Source: Candidatus Pelagibacter sp. | GTDB lineage: Bacteria > Pseudomonadota > Alphaproteobacteria > Pelagibacterales > Pelagibacteraceae | Length of the DNA: 64,000 bases | Reading direction: 5' to 3' | Assembly: GCA_028404615.1 (NCBI GenBank) | Contig: JAOOBT010000003.1 | Coordinates: 65,662-129,661 of the forward strand | Part shown: positions 17,350-26,975 of the stretch, one piece after another | Layout: each line of letters opens with the position of its first letter | How positions within the stretch are numbered: the stretch's first letter is position 1 | Program-made: the position numbers and the translations under genes | The notes under the pieces: generated by a model | The model's input: the letters and a program-made list of their open reading frames with translations, nothing else | Told to the model about the DNA's origin: nothing | The model's database searches: none

Positions 17350-20017
17350 TTTTTTTTGATATTTCTTTAAAGGCTTCCTGAATTTTATTTTTATTTACAC
17401 CACCTGATTGGGCAAAATCTTTTCTGCCGCCTCCACCTTTGCCGCCTAAAATACTAGATGCAGTTTTCACTAGATCGACGGCATCATATTTTGAAGTCAA
17501 ATCTTGAGAAATTCCCACAGCTAAACCAACCTTTTCTTCAAATATAGAAATACAAACTATTATTCCTGACTTAATATCTTTTTTTCCTTGATCGATTATA
17601 CTTCTAAGTTCTTTTGAGGGAAAATCTTTTAAAATTTGCTCTCTAATCAATATATTTCCAATTTTTTTATCCTTAATTATATTTTTACTTTTATTTTTTT
17701 TAATACTTTCAATTTTAACTTTATTAAGTTGTTTGTTTAAATTTTTTAAATTTTCAGACAGGTCTAATTTTTCCTTAAATACAGGTCTAATTTTTAAATT
17801 ATTAAGTTGTTTTTTTACTAAATCTATTTCATTTTTTAGATTTGACTCTTTTTGAGACTTATCTTTAGTTTGGGTTATTTCATAGTCCTCTAGCTGTTTA
17901 TCTCTTAATGCTTCAACTCTCCTTACTCCAGAAGCAATCGAAGATTGGCTTATAACTTTAAACTTACCAACTTCTCTAGTGTTTTTTACGTGAGTCCCTC
18001 CACATAGTTCTGTTGAGAAAAAACCATTATTTTCTTTTCCCATAAAAACCACTCTTACTTCATCTCCATACTTTTCTCCAAACAATGCAAGAGCACCCAT
18101 ACTAACTGCTTCTTTTGGGGTCATTATTCTTGTTTGTACATCAGAGGACCTCGCTATTATTTCGTTTACCAAATTATTTATTTTTATCATTTCCTCTTTT
18201 TCGATTGGCTTATTATGACTGAAATCAAATCTAAGCTTCTCTGGAGAAACTAATGATCCTTTTTGTGTCACATGTTTCCCTAGAGTTCTTCTTAATGACT
18301 CATGTAATAAATGAGTAGCTGAATGATTTGCTTTGGAGTTATTTCTTTTTAAAACATCTATTTCTAAATTAACAGTTTGTCCTATTGAGATAGATCCTTT
18401 TTCTATTTTACCGTAATGTATAAATAAATCTCCCATTTTTTTTTGAGTATCGTTTACTTTTATTTTACAATCTGAGCTGAAAATATAACCTTGATCACCT
18501 ACTTGACCGCCAGACTCTCCATAAAATGGAGTTTGGTTAGTTATAACCTCTACTTCATCTCCAGCACTAGCTGACTCAACAAATTTTTCATTTTTTGAAA
18601 TTTTAAGTATTACACCTTCAGCTTTATCAAATTCATAACCTAAAAATTCAGTGGGATTAAGTTCCTCTCTAACTTTAAACCACCTTTCCTCAACAGACTT
18701 ATCTCCAGATCCTTTCCAATTAGCTCTTGCTAAAGCTTTGCTTCTTTCCATTTCCTTCTCGAATCCAACACTATCTACTTTAATATCTTTGCTTCTTAAA
18801 ATGTCAGCGGTTAAATCTAAAGGAAAGCCATAAGTGTCATATAATTTAAATGCCTCAGCGCCTGGAAGAGTTTTATTTCGAACTTTATTTAATTTCTCAT
18901 CGAGTATTTTCATTCCACGTTCTAAAAGAGAGGAAAATTTTTCTTCTTCATTTTTAAGAGTTTCAATTATCAATTCTTTACCACTTATTAATTCAGGATA
19001 ACTATTTTTCATCTCATTTAATAAAACTTCAAAAAGTTTATAAAAAACAGGGTCTTTACTGCCTAAGGAATGAGCATGTCTCATCCCCCTTCTCATAATT
19101 CTCCTTAAAACGTATCCTCGGCCCTCGTTAGAGGGTAATATTCCTTCAGCGATTAAAAAACTACTCGCTCTAAGGTGATCAGCTATCACTCTATAGCTAG
19201 CTATTGTTTTCTTATCAATTGAAGTCTTTATAATATCAGATGAAGCAGTCATAATTTTTTGGAAGTGATCAATTTTGTAATTATCATGAGTGCCTTGAAG
19301 AACTGCTGTCATTCTCTCAAGCCCCATACCTGTATCAACTGAGGGTTTTGGTAAATCAACTCTTTTTTCTTTTGTTATTTGTTCGTACTGCATAAATACA
19401 AGGTTCCAAATTTCAATAAATCTATCACCATCTTCGTTGTGGCTTCCAGGTGGACCACCTTTTAATTTATCGCCATGATCATAGAAAATTTCTGAACAAG
19501 GACCACATGGTCCTGTATCTCCCATAGACCAAAAATTATCTGATGTTGATATTTTAATTATCTTATTTTCACTTAACCCTGCTATTTTTTTCCATAAATT
19601 AAAAGCATCATCATCTTCGTGAAATACTGTTACTGATAATTTTTCTTTTGGAAGACCAAAATCTTTAGTTAATAAATGCCATGCATGCTTAATTGCTTGC
19701 TCCTTAAAATAGTCACCAAATGAAAAATTTCCTAACATTTCGAAGAAAGTATGATGCCTTGGTGTATATCCCACATTTTCTAGATCATTATGTTTTCCAC
19801 CTGCTCGAACACATTTTTGTGATGTCGTAGCAGTTTTATATGATCTTTTTTCTAAACCAGTGAATACATTTTTAAACTGAACCATTCCTGAATTAGTGAA
19901 CATCAATGTAGGGTCATTGTTGGGAACTAAATTGCTTGAATCAACAATTTTATGATTGTTTTTTTTAAAGTAGTTTAAAAACTTTTTTCTTACATCTGTA
20001 AGCAAAATTTGGCTCAT
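17342..20017 (-). CDS. alaS: alanine-tRNA ligase
   Basis: AlaRS charges tRNA-Ala and edits mischarged Ser and Gly. The 891-residue protein has the full domain order: class II catalytic core from the N-terminus ([29 protein letters not shown]), the tRNA-recognition region, an editing domain with zinc-binding [10 protein letters not shown] and CGGTHV, and the C-Ala dimerisation domain with the glycine-rich [17 protein letters not shown] lysine-rich coiled-coil linker lies at about 715-790. It follows the DUF779 gene by 43 nt. Its stop overlaps convergent icd. Confidence 0.97.
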   Translation of the reverse strand: MSQILLTDVRKKFLNYFKKNNHKIVDSSNLVPNNDPTLMFTNSGMVQFKNVFTGLEKRSYKTATTSQKCVRAGGKHNDLENVGYTPRHHTFFEMLGNFSFGDYFKEQAIKHAWHLLTKDFGLPKEKLSVTVFHEDDDAFNLWKKIAGLSENKIIKISTSDNFWSMGDTGPCGPCSEIFYDHGDKLKGGPPGSHNEDGDRFIEIWNLVFMQYEQITKEKRVDLPKPSVDTGMGLERMTAVLQGTHDNYKIDHFQKIMTASSDIIKTSIDKKTIASYRVIADHLRASSFLIAEGILPSNEGRGYVLRRIMRRGMRHAHSLGSKDPVFYKLFEVLLNEMKNSYPELISGKELIIETLKNEEEKFSSLLERGMKILDEKLNKVRNKTLPGAEAFKLYDTYGFPLDLTADILRSKDIKVDSVGFEKEMERSKALARANWKGSGDKSVEERWFKVREELNPTEFLGYEFDKAEGVILKISKNEKFVESASAGDEVEVITNQTPFYGESGGQVGDQGYIFSSDCKIKVNDTQKKMGDLFIHYGKIEKGSISIGQTVNLEIDVLKRNNSKANHSATHLLHESLRRTLGKHVTQKGSLVSPEKLRFDFSHNKPIEKEEMIKINNLVNEIIARSSDVQTRIMTPKEAVSMGALALFGEKYGDEVRVVFMGKENNGFFSTELCGGTHVKNTREVGKFKVISQSSIASGVRRVEALRDKQLEDYEITQTKDKSQKESNLKNEIDLVKKQLNNLKIRPVFKEKLDLSENLKNLNKQLNKVKIESIKKNKSKNIIKDKKIGNILIREQILKDFPSKELRSIIDQGKKDIKSGIIVCISIFEEKVGLAVGISQDLTSKYDAVDLVKTASSILGGKGGGGRKDFAQSGGVNKNKIQEAFKEISKKIS

Positions 20018-20060
20018 ACTTAATTAAATACAGATATTTTTCGGCTTGTCTATAAAGAGA

Positions 20061-20417
20061 TTAGTTAGACTGCTTTTTATCGTTATCTACAACTACGCAA
20101 ATTTCTGATTTTGTTAGAAATCTTTGTCCAGTGCCATTATCTAGTGAGAACATTCCGCCAATTCCTTTGACTGCATCAATTGTTAGATCTGTATGTTTCC
20201 ACTTTTCATATTGATCTTCATTCATGTAAAAAGGTGTTCCATCAACCTCCCCTAATTTAACATCACTGTTACCTACTTGATATTCTTTGGCTGGAAAACA
20301 CATAGGTGCACTTCCATCACAGCATCCACCTGATTGATGAAATAAAAGATCATTGCCATGAACTTCTTTAATTTCGTTGAGTAGTTTTTTTGCAGATAAT
20401 GTGAATGATACTTTCAT
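20061..20417 (-). CDS. DUF779 protein paired with aldehyde dehydrogenase
   Basis: DUF779 proteins are small Cys-rich proteins usually encoded beside an acetaldehyde-type dehydrogenase, and here the gene follows one directly. Key features are HQSGGCCDGSAPMCFP (possible metal-binding cysteines) and DVKLGEVDGTPFYM. An ATG at 20435 would give 124 residues, but that codon lies inside a perfect hairpin (20429-20453). The in-frame ATG at 20417 gives MKVSFTLSAKKLL and 118 residues, leaves the hairpin untranslated, and is preferred here. No catalytic role is established for the family; an accessory role for the dehydrogenase is an inference from gene pairing. Confidence 0.85.
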   Translation of the reverse strand: MKVSFTLSAKKLLNEIKEVHGNDLLFHQSGGCCDGSAPMCFPAKEYQVGNSDVKLGEVDGTPFYMNEDQYEKWKHTDLTIDAVKGIGGMFSLDNGTGQRFLTKSEICVVVDNDKKQSN

Positions 20418-20428
20418 TTTGCTATTAC

Positions 20429-20453
20429 GGCCCATGATTTAGAATCATGGGCC
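20429..20453 (-). terminator. perfect 11-bp hairpin between aldehyde dehydrogenase and DUF779 genes
   Basis: GGCCCATGATT at 20429-20439 and AATCATGGGCC at 20443-20453 are exact inverted repeats around a 3-nt loop. The stem is GC-rich at its base, striking in such AT-rich DNA. No T run follows on the minus strand, so a classical terminator is doubtful. An mRNA-processing or stabilising stem that sets the ratio of the two proteins is an alternative. Confidence 0.5.
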
Positions 20454-20468
20454 ATTATATATTATTGG

Positions 20469-22022
20469 TTAAAAGAAGCCTAATTTTTTCTCACTGTAAG
20501 ACACGTGTAAGTTCTTCACTTGCCTATAATGATTTAACATCATTTTATGAGTTTCTCTTCCGATACCAGATTGTTTATATCCACCAAATGCTGCGTGAGC
20601 TGGATAAGCATGATAGCAGTTTGTCCAAACTCTTCCTGCCTCTATACCTCTGCCCATTCTGTATGCAATGTTTCCATCTCTAGTCCAAACACCTGCTCCT
20701 AATCCATAAAGAGTATCATTAGCTATTTCTAATGCTTCTTTCTCATCTTTAAACGTTGTAACAGATACAACTGGTCCAAAGATCTCTTCTTGGAAAATTC
20801 GCATATTGTTTTTACCTTCGAATATTGTAGGTTGAATATAGTTTCCTTTTTCCAATCCGCTATTGATCTTAGCTTCGCTTCCACCACATAGAACTTTGGC
20901 ACCCTCTTTCTTACCTAAGTCTAAGTAAGATTTAATTTTTTCCATTTGTTCTAATGAAGCTTGAGCTCCAATCATAGTTTCCATTTTTAAAGGATTATCT
21001 TGTTTTACAGCTTTAGTTCTTGCGATCGCTTTTTCCATGAACTTATCATAGATAGATTTTTGAATTAAAGCTCTACTCGGACAAGTACAAACTTCTCCTT
21101 GGTTAAGCGTAAACATAGCAAAACCTTCTAAACATTTATCAAAGAAGTCGTCATCTTTTGCCATCACATCTTCAAAGAAAATATTTGGCGATTTACCTCC
21201 TAATTCTAAAGTGATTGGAATTAAGTTTTGAGATGCGTACTGCATTATCAAACGTCCAGTAGTAGTTTCCCCTGTAAAAGCTATCTTCTTAATTCTTTTA
21301 GAAGAAGCTAATGGTTTTCCTGCTTCAAGACCATATCCACTTACAACATTAACAACACCTGCTGGCAACAAATCTCCGATAAGTTCCATTAACAACATGA
21401 TTGATGCTGGTGTTTGTTCAGCTGGTTTTAATACTACACAGTTTCCCGCTGCCAATGCTGGAGCTAGTTTCCATGTAGCCATTAATAATGGAAAGTTCCA
21501 TGGTATAATCTGACCAACTACACCTAATGGTTCAGGTATGTGGTAAGAATATTCACTATTGCTGATTTCAGCAACTGAACCCTCTTCTGCTCTTATTACT
21601 CCCGCAAAATATCTCCAATGGTCAATTACCAAAGGTAAGTCTGCAGCCATACATTCTCTTATCGGCTTACCATTGTCTAAACATTCTGCTGTCGCTAAAA
21701 CATTAAGATTTTTCTCTATTACATCAGCAATCTTTAAGAGAATATTGGATCTCTCTGTGATTGATGTTTTTCCCCATGCAGGAAATGCTGCGTGAGCTGC
21801 GTCTAGAGCAAAATCAACGTCTTTATCGTTCGATCGTGGTACCTTACAGATAACTTCATTAGTGATAGGAGTAGTATTATCAAAATACTTTCCTGATTTA
21901 GGTTCTACAAATTTTCCGTTGATGTAGTTTCCATATTTAGCTTTAAATGGAAATTTAACCTTCAAATGAGAGGTATCTAAAGATGAAGACACTTTCGAGC
22001 TCGATGCTTGTTGTGTACTCAT
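20469..22022 (-). CDS. aldehyde dehydrogenase, ExaC/AldB type
   Basis: This NAD(P)+-dependent enzyme oxidises aldehydes to carboxylic acids. The 517-residue protein has [12 protein letters not shown] at the start, the cofactor and active-site segments PWNFPLL and [10 protein letters not shown], general base Glu273 in LELGGKSPN, catalytic Cys312 in [11 protein letters not shown] and the terminal [14 protein letters not shown]. These match the ExaC/AldB acetaldehyde dehydrogenases that pair with DUF779, and a DUF779 gene follows. A strong Shine-Dalgarno (AAAAGGGGG, 22027-22035) sets the start. GC content appears slightly higher than in its neighbours, consistent with high expression. The true substrate cannot be told from sequence. 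Confidence 0.93.
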   Translation of the reverse strand: MSTQQASSSKVSSSLDTSHLKVKFPFKAKYGNYINGKFVEPKSGKYFDNTTPITNEVICKVPRSNDKDVDFALDAAHAAFPAWGKTSITERSNILLKIADVIEKNLNVLATAECLDNGKPIRECMAADLPLVIDHWRYFAGVIRAEEGSVAEISNSEYSYHIPEPLGVVGQIIPWNFPLLMATWKLAPALAAGNCVVLKPAEQTPASIMLLMELIGDLLPAGVVNVVSGYGLEAGKPLASSKRIKKIAFTGETTTGRLIMQYASQNLIPITLELGGKSPNIFFEDVMAKDDDFFDKCLEGFAMFTLNQGEVCTCPSRALIQKSIYDKFMEKAIARTKAVKQDNPLKMETMIGAQASLEQMEKIKSYLDLGKKEGAKVLCGGSEAKINSGLEKGNYIQPTIFEGKNNMRIFQEEIFGPVVSVTTFKDEKEALEIANDTLYGLGAGVWTRDGNIAYRMGRGIEAGRVWTNCYHAYPAHAAFGGYKQSGIGRETHKMMLNHYRQVKNLHVSYSEKKLGFF

Positions 22023-22038
22023 TTTTCCCCCTTTTATT

Positions 22039-22059
22039 GTTTTAATTATTAATTAAAAC
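22039..22059 (-). promoter_or_regulatory. 9-bp inverted repeat in the aldehyde dehydrogenase leader
   Basis: GTTTTAATT at 22039-22047 and AATTAAAAC at 22051-22059 are exact inverted repeats separated by 3 nt. They end 4 nt upstream of the Shine-Dalgarno sequence of the dehydrogenase. The dyad could be a protein-binding operator or an RNA hairpin affecting ribosome access. No regulator gene is adjacent. Confidence 0.4.
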
Positions 22060-22153
22060 CAATTTGAACTAAATTGTACACATGTATTTTTGACCCTATT
22101 TTTTTAAATACTAAATATTGATTTTATCAATTTAAAGTTGTTATTTCATAGGG

Positions 22154-22182
22154 AACGGGAAGTTTAAGTTAAACTTCCCGTT
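22154..22182 (-). terminator. perfect 12-bp hairpin between recA and aldehyde dehydrogenase genes
   Basis: AACGGGAAGTTT at 22154-22165 and AAACTTCCCGTT at 22171-22182 pair exactly around a 5-nt loop. It lies 19 nt after the recA stop in the direction of transcription, where a terminator belongs. There is no U-rich tail on the minus strand, so it may stabilise the 3' end of the recA mRNA instead. Confidence 0.55.
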
Positions 22183-22200
22183 GAAATGATGGCAGAGGAA

Positions 22201-23304
22201 TTACTCCTCTTCTTTTTTTTCGCTAATTTTTTCGTTTGCTGAAGGATTACCTTCTAGCTCTTTACTTATTGCTGAAGCTTCATCCCTAATAATCTTTTCT
22301 ATTTCTGCAGCAACGTTTGGATTTTTTTGAAGGTATATTTTGGCGTTTTCTCTACCTTGGCCTATTTTTTCGCCCTTATACGCATACCAAGCACCTGATT
22401 TTTCAACTACACCTGCTTTAGTACCAAGGTCTATTAACTCACCTAATTTACTTATTCCTTTTCCATACATTAGATCGAATTCAACAACTTTAAATGGAGG
22501 TGCAACTTTGTTCTTAATTACTTTTACTCTTGTAGAGTTACCAATAATTTGATCTTTTTCTTTAATTGCTCCTATTCTTCTTATATCCATTCTTACGGAT
22601 GAGTAAAATTTAAGAGCGTTTCCTCCAGAAGTTGTTTCTGGATTACCGAACATTACTCCGATCTTCATTCTTATTTGGTTTATAAATATTACCATTGTAT
22701 TAGATTTAGACACTGAGCCCGTAATTTTTCTCAAAGCTTGGCTCATTAATCTTGATTGTAAACCAACATGATGATCTCCCATTTCGCCCTCTAATTCAGC
22801 TTTAGGAGTTAATGCTGCTACTGAGTCCACAACCAAAACTGAGATAGATCCGGATTTTATTAATGTATCCGTTATTTCTAAGGCTTGTTCGCCTGTGTCT
22901 GGTTGAGAGATTAATAATTCCTCAGTTTTTACTCCTAATTTTTTAGCGTAGACTGGATCCATTGCATGTTCTGCATCAACAAAAGCGCATATACCACCTG
23001 CTTTTTGAGCCTCAGCTACTACTTGTAATGCCAATGTTGTTTTTCCAGAAGACTCTGGTCCATATATTTCAATAATCCTACCTTTTGGTAATCCCCCTAT
23101 TCCAAGGGCTAAATCTAAGCTTAGTGAACCCGTTGAAATAGCCTCAACGTCTAACGCTTGTTGTTGACCAAGTCTCATAACTGAACCTTTTCCAAAGTTC
23201 TGATCAATTTGACTTATGGCTGCTTCTAAAGATTTGTTCTTTTCCTTTAATTCTTGTTGTTTTTTGTTGTCTGTTTTTACGACTTTTAAGTTATTTTTTG
23301 TCAT
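22201..23304 (-). CDS. recA: recombinase RecA
   Basis: RecA forms ATP-dependent filaments on single-stranded DNA for strand exchange and recombination repair. Walker A is GPESSGKTT, the L1/L2 region includes [22 protein letters not shown], and [20 protein letters not shown] is the conserved core. An in-frame extension to 23349 is possible but unlikely. The ATG at 23304 has AAAGGAT at 23309-23315 as Shine-Dalgarno and gives 367 residues beginning MTKNNLKVV. The C-terminus is acidic and lysine-rich, as in the family. A promoter with a SOS-box-like element lies at 23341-23368. Confidence 0.97.
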   Translation of the reverse strand: MTKNNLKVVKTDNKKQQELKEKNKSLEAAISQIDQNFGKGSVMRLGQQQALDVEAISTGSLSLDLALGIGGLPKGRIIEIYGPESSGKTTLALQVVAEAQKAGGICAFVDAEHAMDPVYAKKLGVKTEELLISQPDTGEQALEITDTLIKSGSISVLVVDSVAALTPKAELEGEMGDHHVGLQSRLMSQALRKITGSVSKSNTMVIFINQIRMKIGVMFGNPETTSGGNALKFYSSVRMDIRRIGAIKEKDQIIGNSTRVKVIKNKVAPPFKVVEFDLMYGKGISKLGELIDLGTKAGVVEKSGAWYAYKGEKIGQGRENAKIYLQKNPNVAAEIEKIIRDEASAISKELEGNPSANEKISEKKEEE

Positions 23305-23340
23305 TTTTATCCTTTTTTTGTTGTTCGAATCGTATGTATA

Positions 23341-23368
23341 AATGTACACATTTTGTTCTTTTTATCAA
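23341..23368 (-). promoter_or_regulatory. recA promoter with SOS-box-like element
   Basis: On the minus strand TTGATA (23363-23368) and TACATT (23341-23346) are spaced by 16 nt. Between and overlapping them, plus-strand bases 23344-23358 read GTAC-N7-GTTC, one mismatch from the alphaproteobacterial LexA box GTTC-N7-GTTC. The position is right for repression of recA. No lexA gene lies in the window, so whether a repressor exists here is unknown. Confidence 0.45.
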
Positions 23369-23395
23369 GAGTTATAAAAAAAAAGCCCTATTTAT

Positions 23396-24685
23396 CTAGT
23401 TAATTGACTGAATAGACAAGGAACCTAGCCGCTTAGCAAGCTCAAATTGAGAAATAATATAGTCCCTTTCAGATCTGGCAAAATCAATTCTAGCATCTAA
23501 AAGAAGACTTCTAGACTGAATTAATTCTAAAGTAGTTCTGGTGCTACTAGAGTCATATTCTAGAGTAATTCCCTCGTTAGCGATTTCTGCGGCCTTCAAT
23601 TGAGCCTTGGTGGCATCAAGAACACTTTTAGATGACTGATATTTAGACCAAGCATTCGAAATATCGGTGTTAATTTTGTTTTTCGTATCTTGAAATATTA
23701 GTTGATATCGCTGTTTGTTGTAGGAAGCTTTTTTAATCGAAGAGATATTTTCTCCACCTTTAATAATAGGCCAAGTAATTGTGGCTGTAACTTTTTCTTC
23801 ATCAATTTCATCAATTGTGGAGCTAAAATCTTTATTTTCTGATTTAGAATAATTAATTGAAGCAGAGGGCGAAAGTCTTGATCTTTCTATATTTAATTCA
23901 CGAATAGATATTTCATAATCTAAATTTGATAATAAAAGGTCAACATTATTAGAATTAGCTGTTTGTAAAGCTTCTTCAAGTGAATTAGGTAGAACTAATG
24001 ATATTTTTTCATTTAAATTGTTAATGTTAGGTGTTTTTTCTCTAGTTACTCTTTCAAAATTAGTTTTTGAAGAAAGCAATTCAGTTCTAGCTTTTATAAG
24101 ATTTGCTTTAGCACCTGCTAAAGATGACTCTGATTGTGCTAAATCAGTTAAGGTAATTTCTCCTTTTTGAAGTCTTGCATTGTCTGAGTCAACCTGCCGT
24201 TCGAATAAATCTACATTTGATGAGTTGAATTTCCTATTTTTTAACTTAAAAATTAAATCAAAATAAGCAGAACTTGTATCAAGAATTGTTTGTTGCTCTG
24301 TTTTTTTTAGAGATAAATTCGCTTTTTTTATTTCAAGCTCAGACTTTTTAAATGTATTCAATCCTTTAAAACCAGAAAAAATTTTTTGATCAACTGATAT
24401 TTTTTTGTTTTCTGTATCTAAGTTAGTATCAGATAAACTTACTCCACTTTGATTAACTCTATTAGATGACGTAACACTGGATTGATCTCCTGATAATGTA
24501 ATACTTGGTAAAAATTCACTTCTAGAAATATTTTTACTTTGTTTAGATGACTCAAAGTTTTTTCTTTCCGCGTTTAATTTTAGATTATTCTCTAAAGCTT
24601 TTTGAATGTAAAATCTTAAACTTTCCTGAGCATATGAATCAGAAAACGAAAATAATAAAAATATTATTATAAGATATTTTTTCAT
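23396..24685 (-). CDS. TolC-family outer-membrane efflux protein
   Basis: TolC proteins form trimeric channels across the outer membrane and periplasm for type I secretion and drug efflux. A signal peptide of about 19 residues ends at SYA-QE. Two similar halves follow, each rich in long coiled coils (about 45-210 and 235-425), with repeated family patterns such as LNAERKNFESSK and LLLSNLDYEISI. Its 429 residues match the family. It abuts the kinase-like gene upstream (24685/24686) and precedes recA. No inner-membrane partner is adjacent, so it probably serves pumps encoded elsewhere. Confidence 0.9.
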   Translation of the reverse strand: MKKYLIIIFLLFSFSDSYAQESLRFYIQKALENNLKLNAERKNFESSKQSKNISRSEFLPSITLSGDQSSVTSSNRVNQSGVSLSDTNLDTENKKISVDQKIFSGFKGLNTFKKSELEIKKANLSLKKTEQQTILDTSSAYFDLIFKLKNRKFNSSNVDLFERQVDSDNARLQKGEITLTDLAQSESSLAGAKANLIKARTELLSSKTNFERVTREKTPNINNLNEKISLVLPNSLEEALQTANSNNVDLLLSNLDYEISIRELNIERSRLSPSASINYSKSENKDFSSTIDEIDEEKVTATITWPIIKGGENISSIKKASYNKQRYQLIFQDTKNKINTDISNAWSKYQSSKSVLDATKAQLKAAEIANEGITLEYDSSSTRTTLELIQSRSLLLDARIDFARSERDYIISQFELAKRLGSLSIQSIN

Positions 24686-25603
24686 TTAATTAAATCTAAT
24701 TGATTTCAATCTATGTTTTTTATCAATTTTAATAACGGTGTCAGCTTTTTTAGGTAAGATTTTTAACATATGTTTTGTGAGTCTTTCGTAATACATTATA
24801 AAGTTTTTTACTTGTTCATTGTCCATAGTTTTTTTTCCTTTAGATGTGGTTCTTAATTTTTTCTCTTGCAGCAATCTCCATTTAAAAACATATTTAAAAC
24901 TCGGTACTTTTAAAAAAATTAACTTATCTATCAAACGAAATATTTTTTGGTATTTGCTTTTTAGCTCTAAATTAACTTTTTCTCTCCAAATTTTTTTAGT
25001 ATCATGCTCTTTTTCTAATTGATTTATCGGAGTTTTTAAATCTCTTTTTTTTTGCGGTGTTACACCAACACACCATCCCTCAAATATAACTATATTTGGT
25101 TTTTTATTTACTTTTAACCATTTGTTTTTAGGGCATCTATCATCATTAGACTTATCAAATTTAGGTATCATACTCTTTTTAAACTTTAAATTTTTTAAAT
25201 TTTGAATACAACTTTTAAGTTTTCTTGTATCATGTGTGCCAGGAACTCCTCTTGTTAAAAATAGATAGCTTATATTTTTTGACATTAATTGTCTTTGATT
25301 TAAGGTTTTATAAAAATCATCTATTGAAAATATTACTGTCTCTAAGTGAAAACCTTCTTTAAGTATAATTTTGAGAATATTTGATATAGTTGATTTTCCT
25401 GATCCTTGACCTCCACATAAACCAATTACTTTTGTTTTTTTATCCTTTAAATATTCATCATTTATCATTTTGCTAATCGGTAAATAAAATTTATTTAATT
25501 GTCCAATTTTATCCCTAAATGGCTCAGACATTACTTCTTGTGACTTAAGAAATATAAAATATTTTTTCTTAATTTTCTTATAATTCAAAATATCAAGTTG
25601 CAT
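24686..25603 (-). CDS. P-loop kinase, D-glycerate 3-kinase type
   Basis: The 305-residue protein has a Walker A GGQGSGKST at 64-72, FSIDDFYKT, the diagnostic RGVPGTHD and IVIFEGWCVGVTPQ, and a KSNDDRCP stretch. Together these mark the plant-type glycerate kinase/Tda10 family (COG4240-like), related to phosphoribulokinase and uridine kinase. By family it would phosphorylate D-glycerate to 3-phosphoglycerate, linking photorespiration-type or serine-cycle carbon to glycolysis. A different small-alcohol substrate cannot be excluded. It sits between a GFA-like gene (2-nt gap) and the tolC-like gene (no gap), neither of which explains it. Confidence 0.75.
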   Translation of the reverse strand: MQLDILNYKKIKKKYFIFLKSQEVMSEPFRDKIGQLNKFYLPISKMINDEYLKDKKTKVIGLCGGQGSGKSTISNILKIILKEGFHLETVIFSIDDFYKTLNQRQLMSKNISYLFLTRGVPGTHDTRKLKSCIQNLKNLKFKKSMIPKFDKSNDDRCPKNKWLKVNKKPNIVIFEGWCVGVTPQKKRDLKTPINQLEKEHDTKKIWREKVNLELKSKYQKIFRLIDKLIFLKVPSFKYVFKWRLLQEKKLRTTSKGKKTMDNEQVKNFIMYYERLTKHMLKILPKKADTVIKIDKKHRLKSIRFN

Positions 25604-25605
25604 TC

Positions 25606-25968
25606 TTAATTTTTATCTAATGGATGGTTATGACCATCATTAATGATAATATTTTTCAAATTAAAAGTATCGACATCATCTAAACAACCTAAATTAAATC
25701 CTGTCATAGCAGGATTAGATCTTGGATTGTGATGGGTGTAAATTCCACAATTTGAGCAGAAATAATGTTTCGCTACTCTAGTGTGAAATTGGTAAATCTT
25801 TAATTTATCTTCTCCTTTTATTATCTTAAAATCCTCATTTTTAACCATTGACATTATTGCTCCTTTTCTTTTGCACAACGAGCAATTACACCTCAAAATT
25901 TTTTCAAAATTTTTTGGAACATTAACATCTGCCTCTATAGCGCCACAGTGACATTTTAATTTTTTCAT
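25606..25968 (-). CDS. GFA/CENP-V zinc-binding domain protein
   Basis: A 120-residue single-domain protein with the cysteine pattern of the glutathione-dependent formaldehyde-activating (GFA)/CENP-V fold: CHCGAIEA near residue 6, CNCSLCKRKG near residue 29 and FCSNCGIYTHH near residue 71. These cysteines bind zinc in characterised members. The family was linked to formaldehyde-glutathione adduct formation, but most small members have no proven activity. It begins a possible GFA-kinase-tolC run on the minus strand, preceded by a 134-bp gap from the glycosyltransferase genes. Confidence 0.85.
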   Translation of the reverse strand: MKKLKCHCGAIEADVNVPKNFEKILRCNCSLCKRKGAIMSMVKNEDFKIIKGEDKLKIYQFHTRVAKHYFCSNCGIYTHHNPRSNPAMTGFNLGCLDDVDTFNLKNIIINDGHNHPLDKN

Positions 25969-26102
25969 TTAAATCCTTTTTTTTGTTTAAGAGTTGTAAG
26001 CATATCGCATATTTAATCATATCCACAAGTCCTCAAAATCTCTCACAAATGTTCACCTTTTGATTCCGTTTTGATTCAGTTTAAGATTCAAATTACAACT
26101 TT

Positions 26103-26975
26103 TTAGTGTGTAATAATTTTTATGTCATGCAAATTTTCATGACTTTTAATTAAATCTTGTTCGTTCTCTCTTCTAGAAACAAAAAAGATCAATAAATTAA
26201 ACCCTACTATCAGAATTTGAAATATGGTTGAAAAAATACCCAAAGAGGAATTTAATAATGATAAAAAAATTATCATGAAAACAGATCTTAAAAAAACTTG
26301 ATTTTTAAACACTGCAATTATCGAAAAAGAATGAATTAAAAGTTTTAATAATGACATTTGCGACGGGCCAAAATACCTCAAGCCTCTTACAGAATTTATT
26401 TCATTAATTGTATTTAAATTTTTTTTAATTGTTCCAGAAAAACTACTCCACAAACTAGCTTTTGAGGAAATTTTTTCAACATCGCTTTTTGTAATAATAC
26501 TGTAATTTCCAAAGTTAATTTTTCTTCCTGTAAAAACTAAAGTTATGAATTTGTGAATTTGGTATAATAATTGAAAAAAAATCCCCTCTGATCTTTTTAC
26601 TCTTTTAGCTACCACTGACAATGATGGATTTTCTATCATTTTATCAATGAGACTTTTTATTTCAGTTGGCCTATCTTCGCCATCACCGTCCATCAATATG
26701 AGATTATCAAATAATTTATTTTTAAATATATGTCTTATCCCAAATGCAATACATCTTGCGTGCCCCCTATTTTTTTTCATAGTTAAAATTTCTAAAGATT
26801 TAAAATGACTTGGCTTAGATATTTTTGGTTGTTCAATTGTAGAAGCATCGTTCACAATTAAACATTCAAAATAAAAATCATTATAATGTTTTATGTTTTC
26901 ATTAATTTCTTCTATTAATTTTTTAAGTGACTCCCAATCATTAAAAATAGGAATTAAAATCAAAATTTTTTTCAT
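26103..26975 (-). CDS. glycosyltransferase family 2, membrane-anchored
   Basis: A 290-residue GT-A enzyme starting KILILIPIFNDWESLKKLIEEI, with nucleotide-binding VNDAST and the metal site DGDGEDRP, then two hydrophobic helices at about 228-275. This layout is that of polyisoprenyl-phosphate glycosyltransferases (DPM1/GtrB-like), which load a sugar onto undecaprenyl phosphate at the cytoplasmic face. It overlaps by 4 nt with the GT39-like gene upstream, which would use such a lipid-linked sugar. The pair probably decorates an envelope glycan; donor and acceptor are unknown. Confidence 0.85.
   Translation of the reverse strand: MKKILILIPIFNDWESLKKLIEEINENIKHYNDFYFECLIVNDASTIEQPKISKPSHFKSLEILTMKKNRGHARCIAFGIRHIFKNKLFDNLILMDGDGEDRPTEIKSLIDKMIENPSLSVVAKRVKRSEGIFFQLLYQIHKFITLVFTGRKINFGNYSIITKSDVEKISSKASLWSSFSGTIKKNLNTINEINSVRGLRYFGPSQMSLLKLLIHSFSIIAVFKNQVFLRSVFMIIFLSLLNSSLGIFSTIFQILIVGFNLLIFFVSRRENEQDLIKSHENLHDIKIITH

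Noticed and set aside
22075..22083. TGTACACAT shared by the leaders of recA and the aldehyde dehydrogenase
   Set aside because: A 9-mer in two leaders is weak evidence. The dehydrogenase copy lacks the GTTC half needed for a SOS-type box, so no shared operator is claimed.
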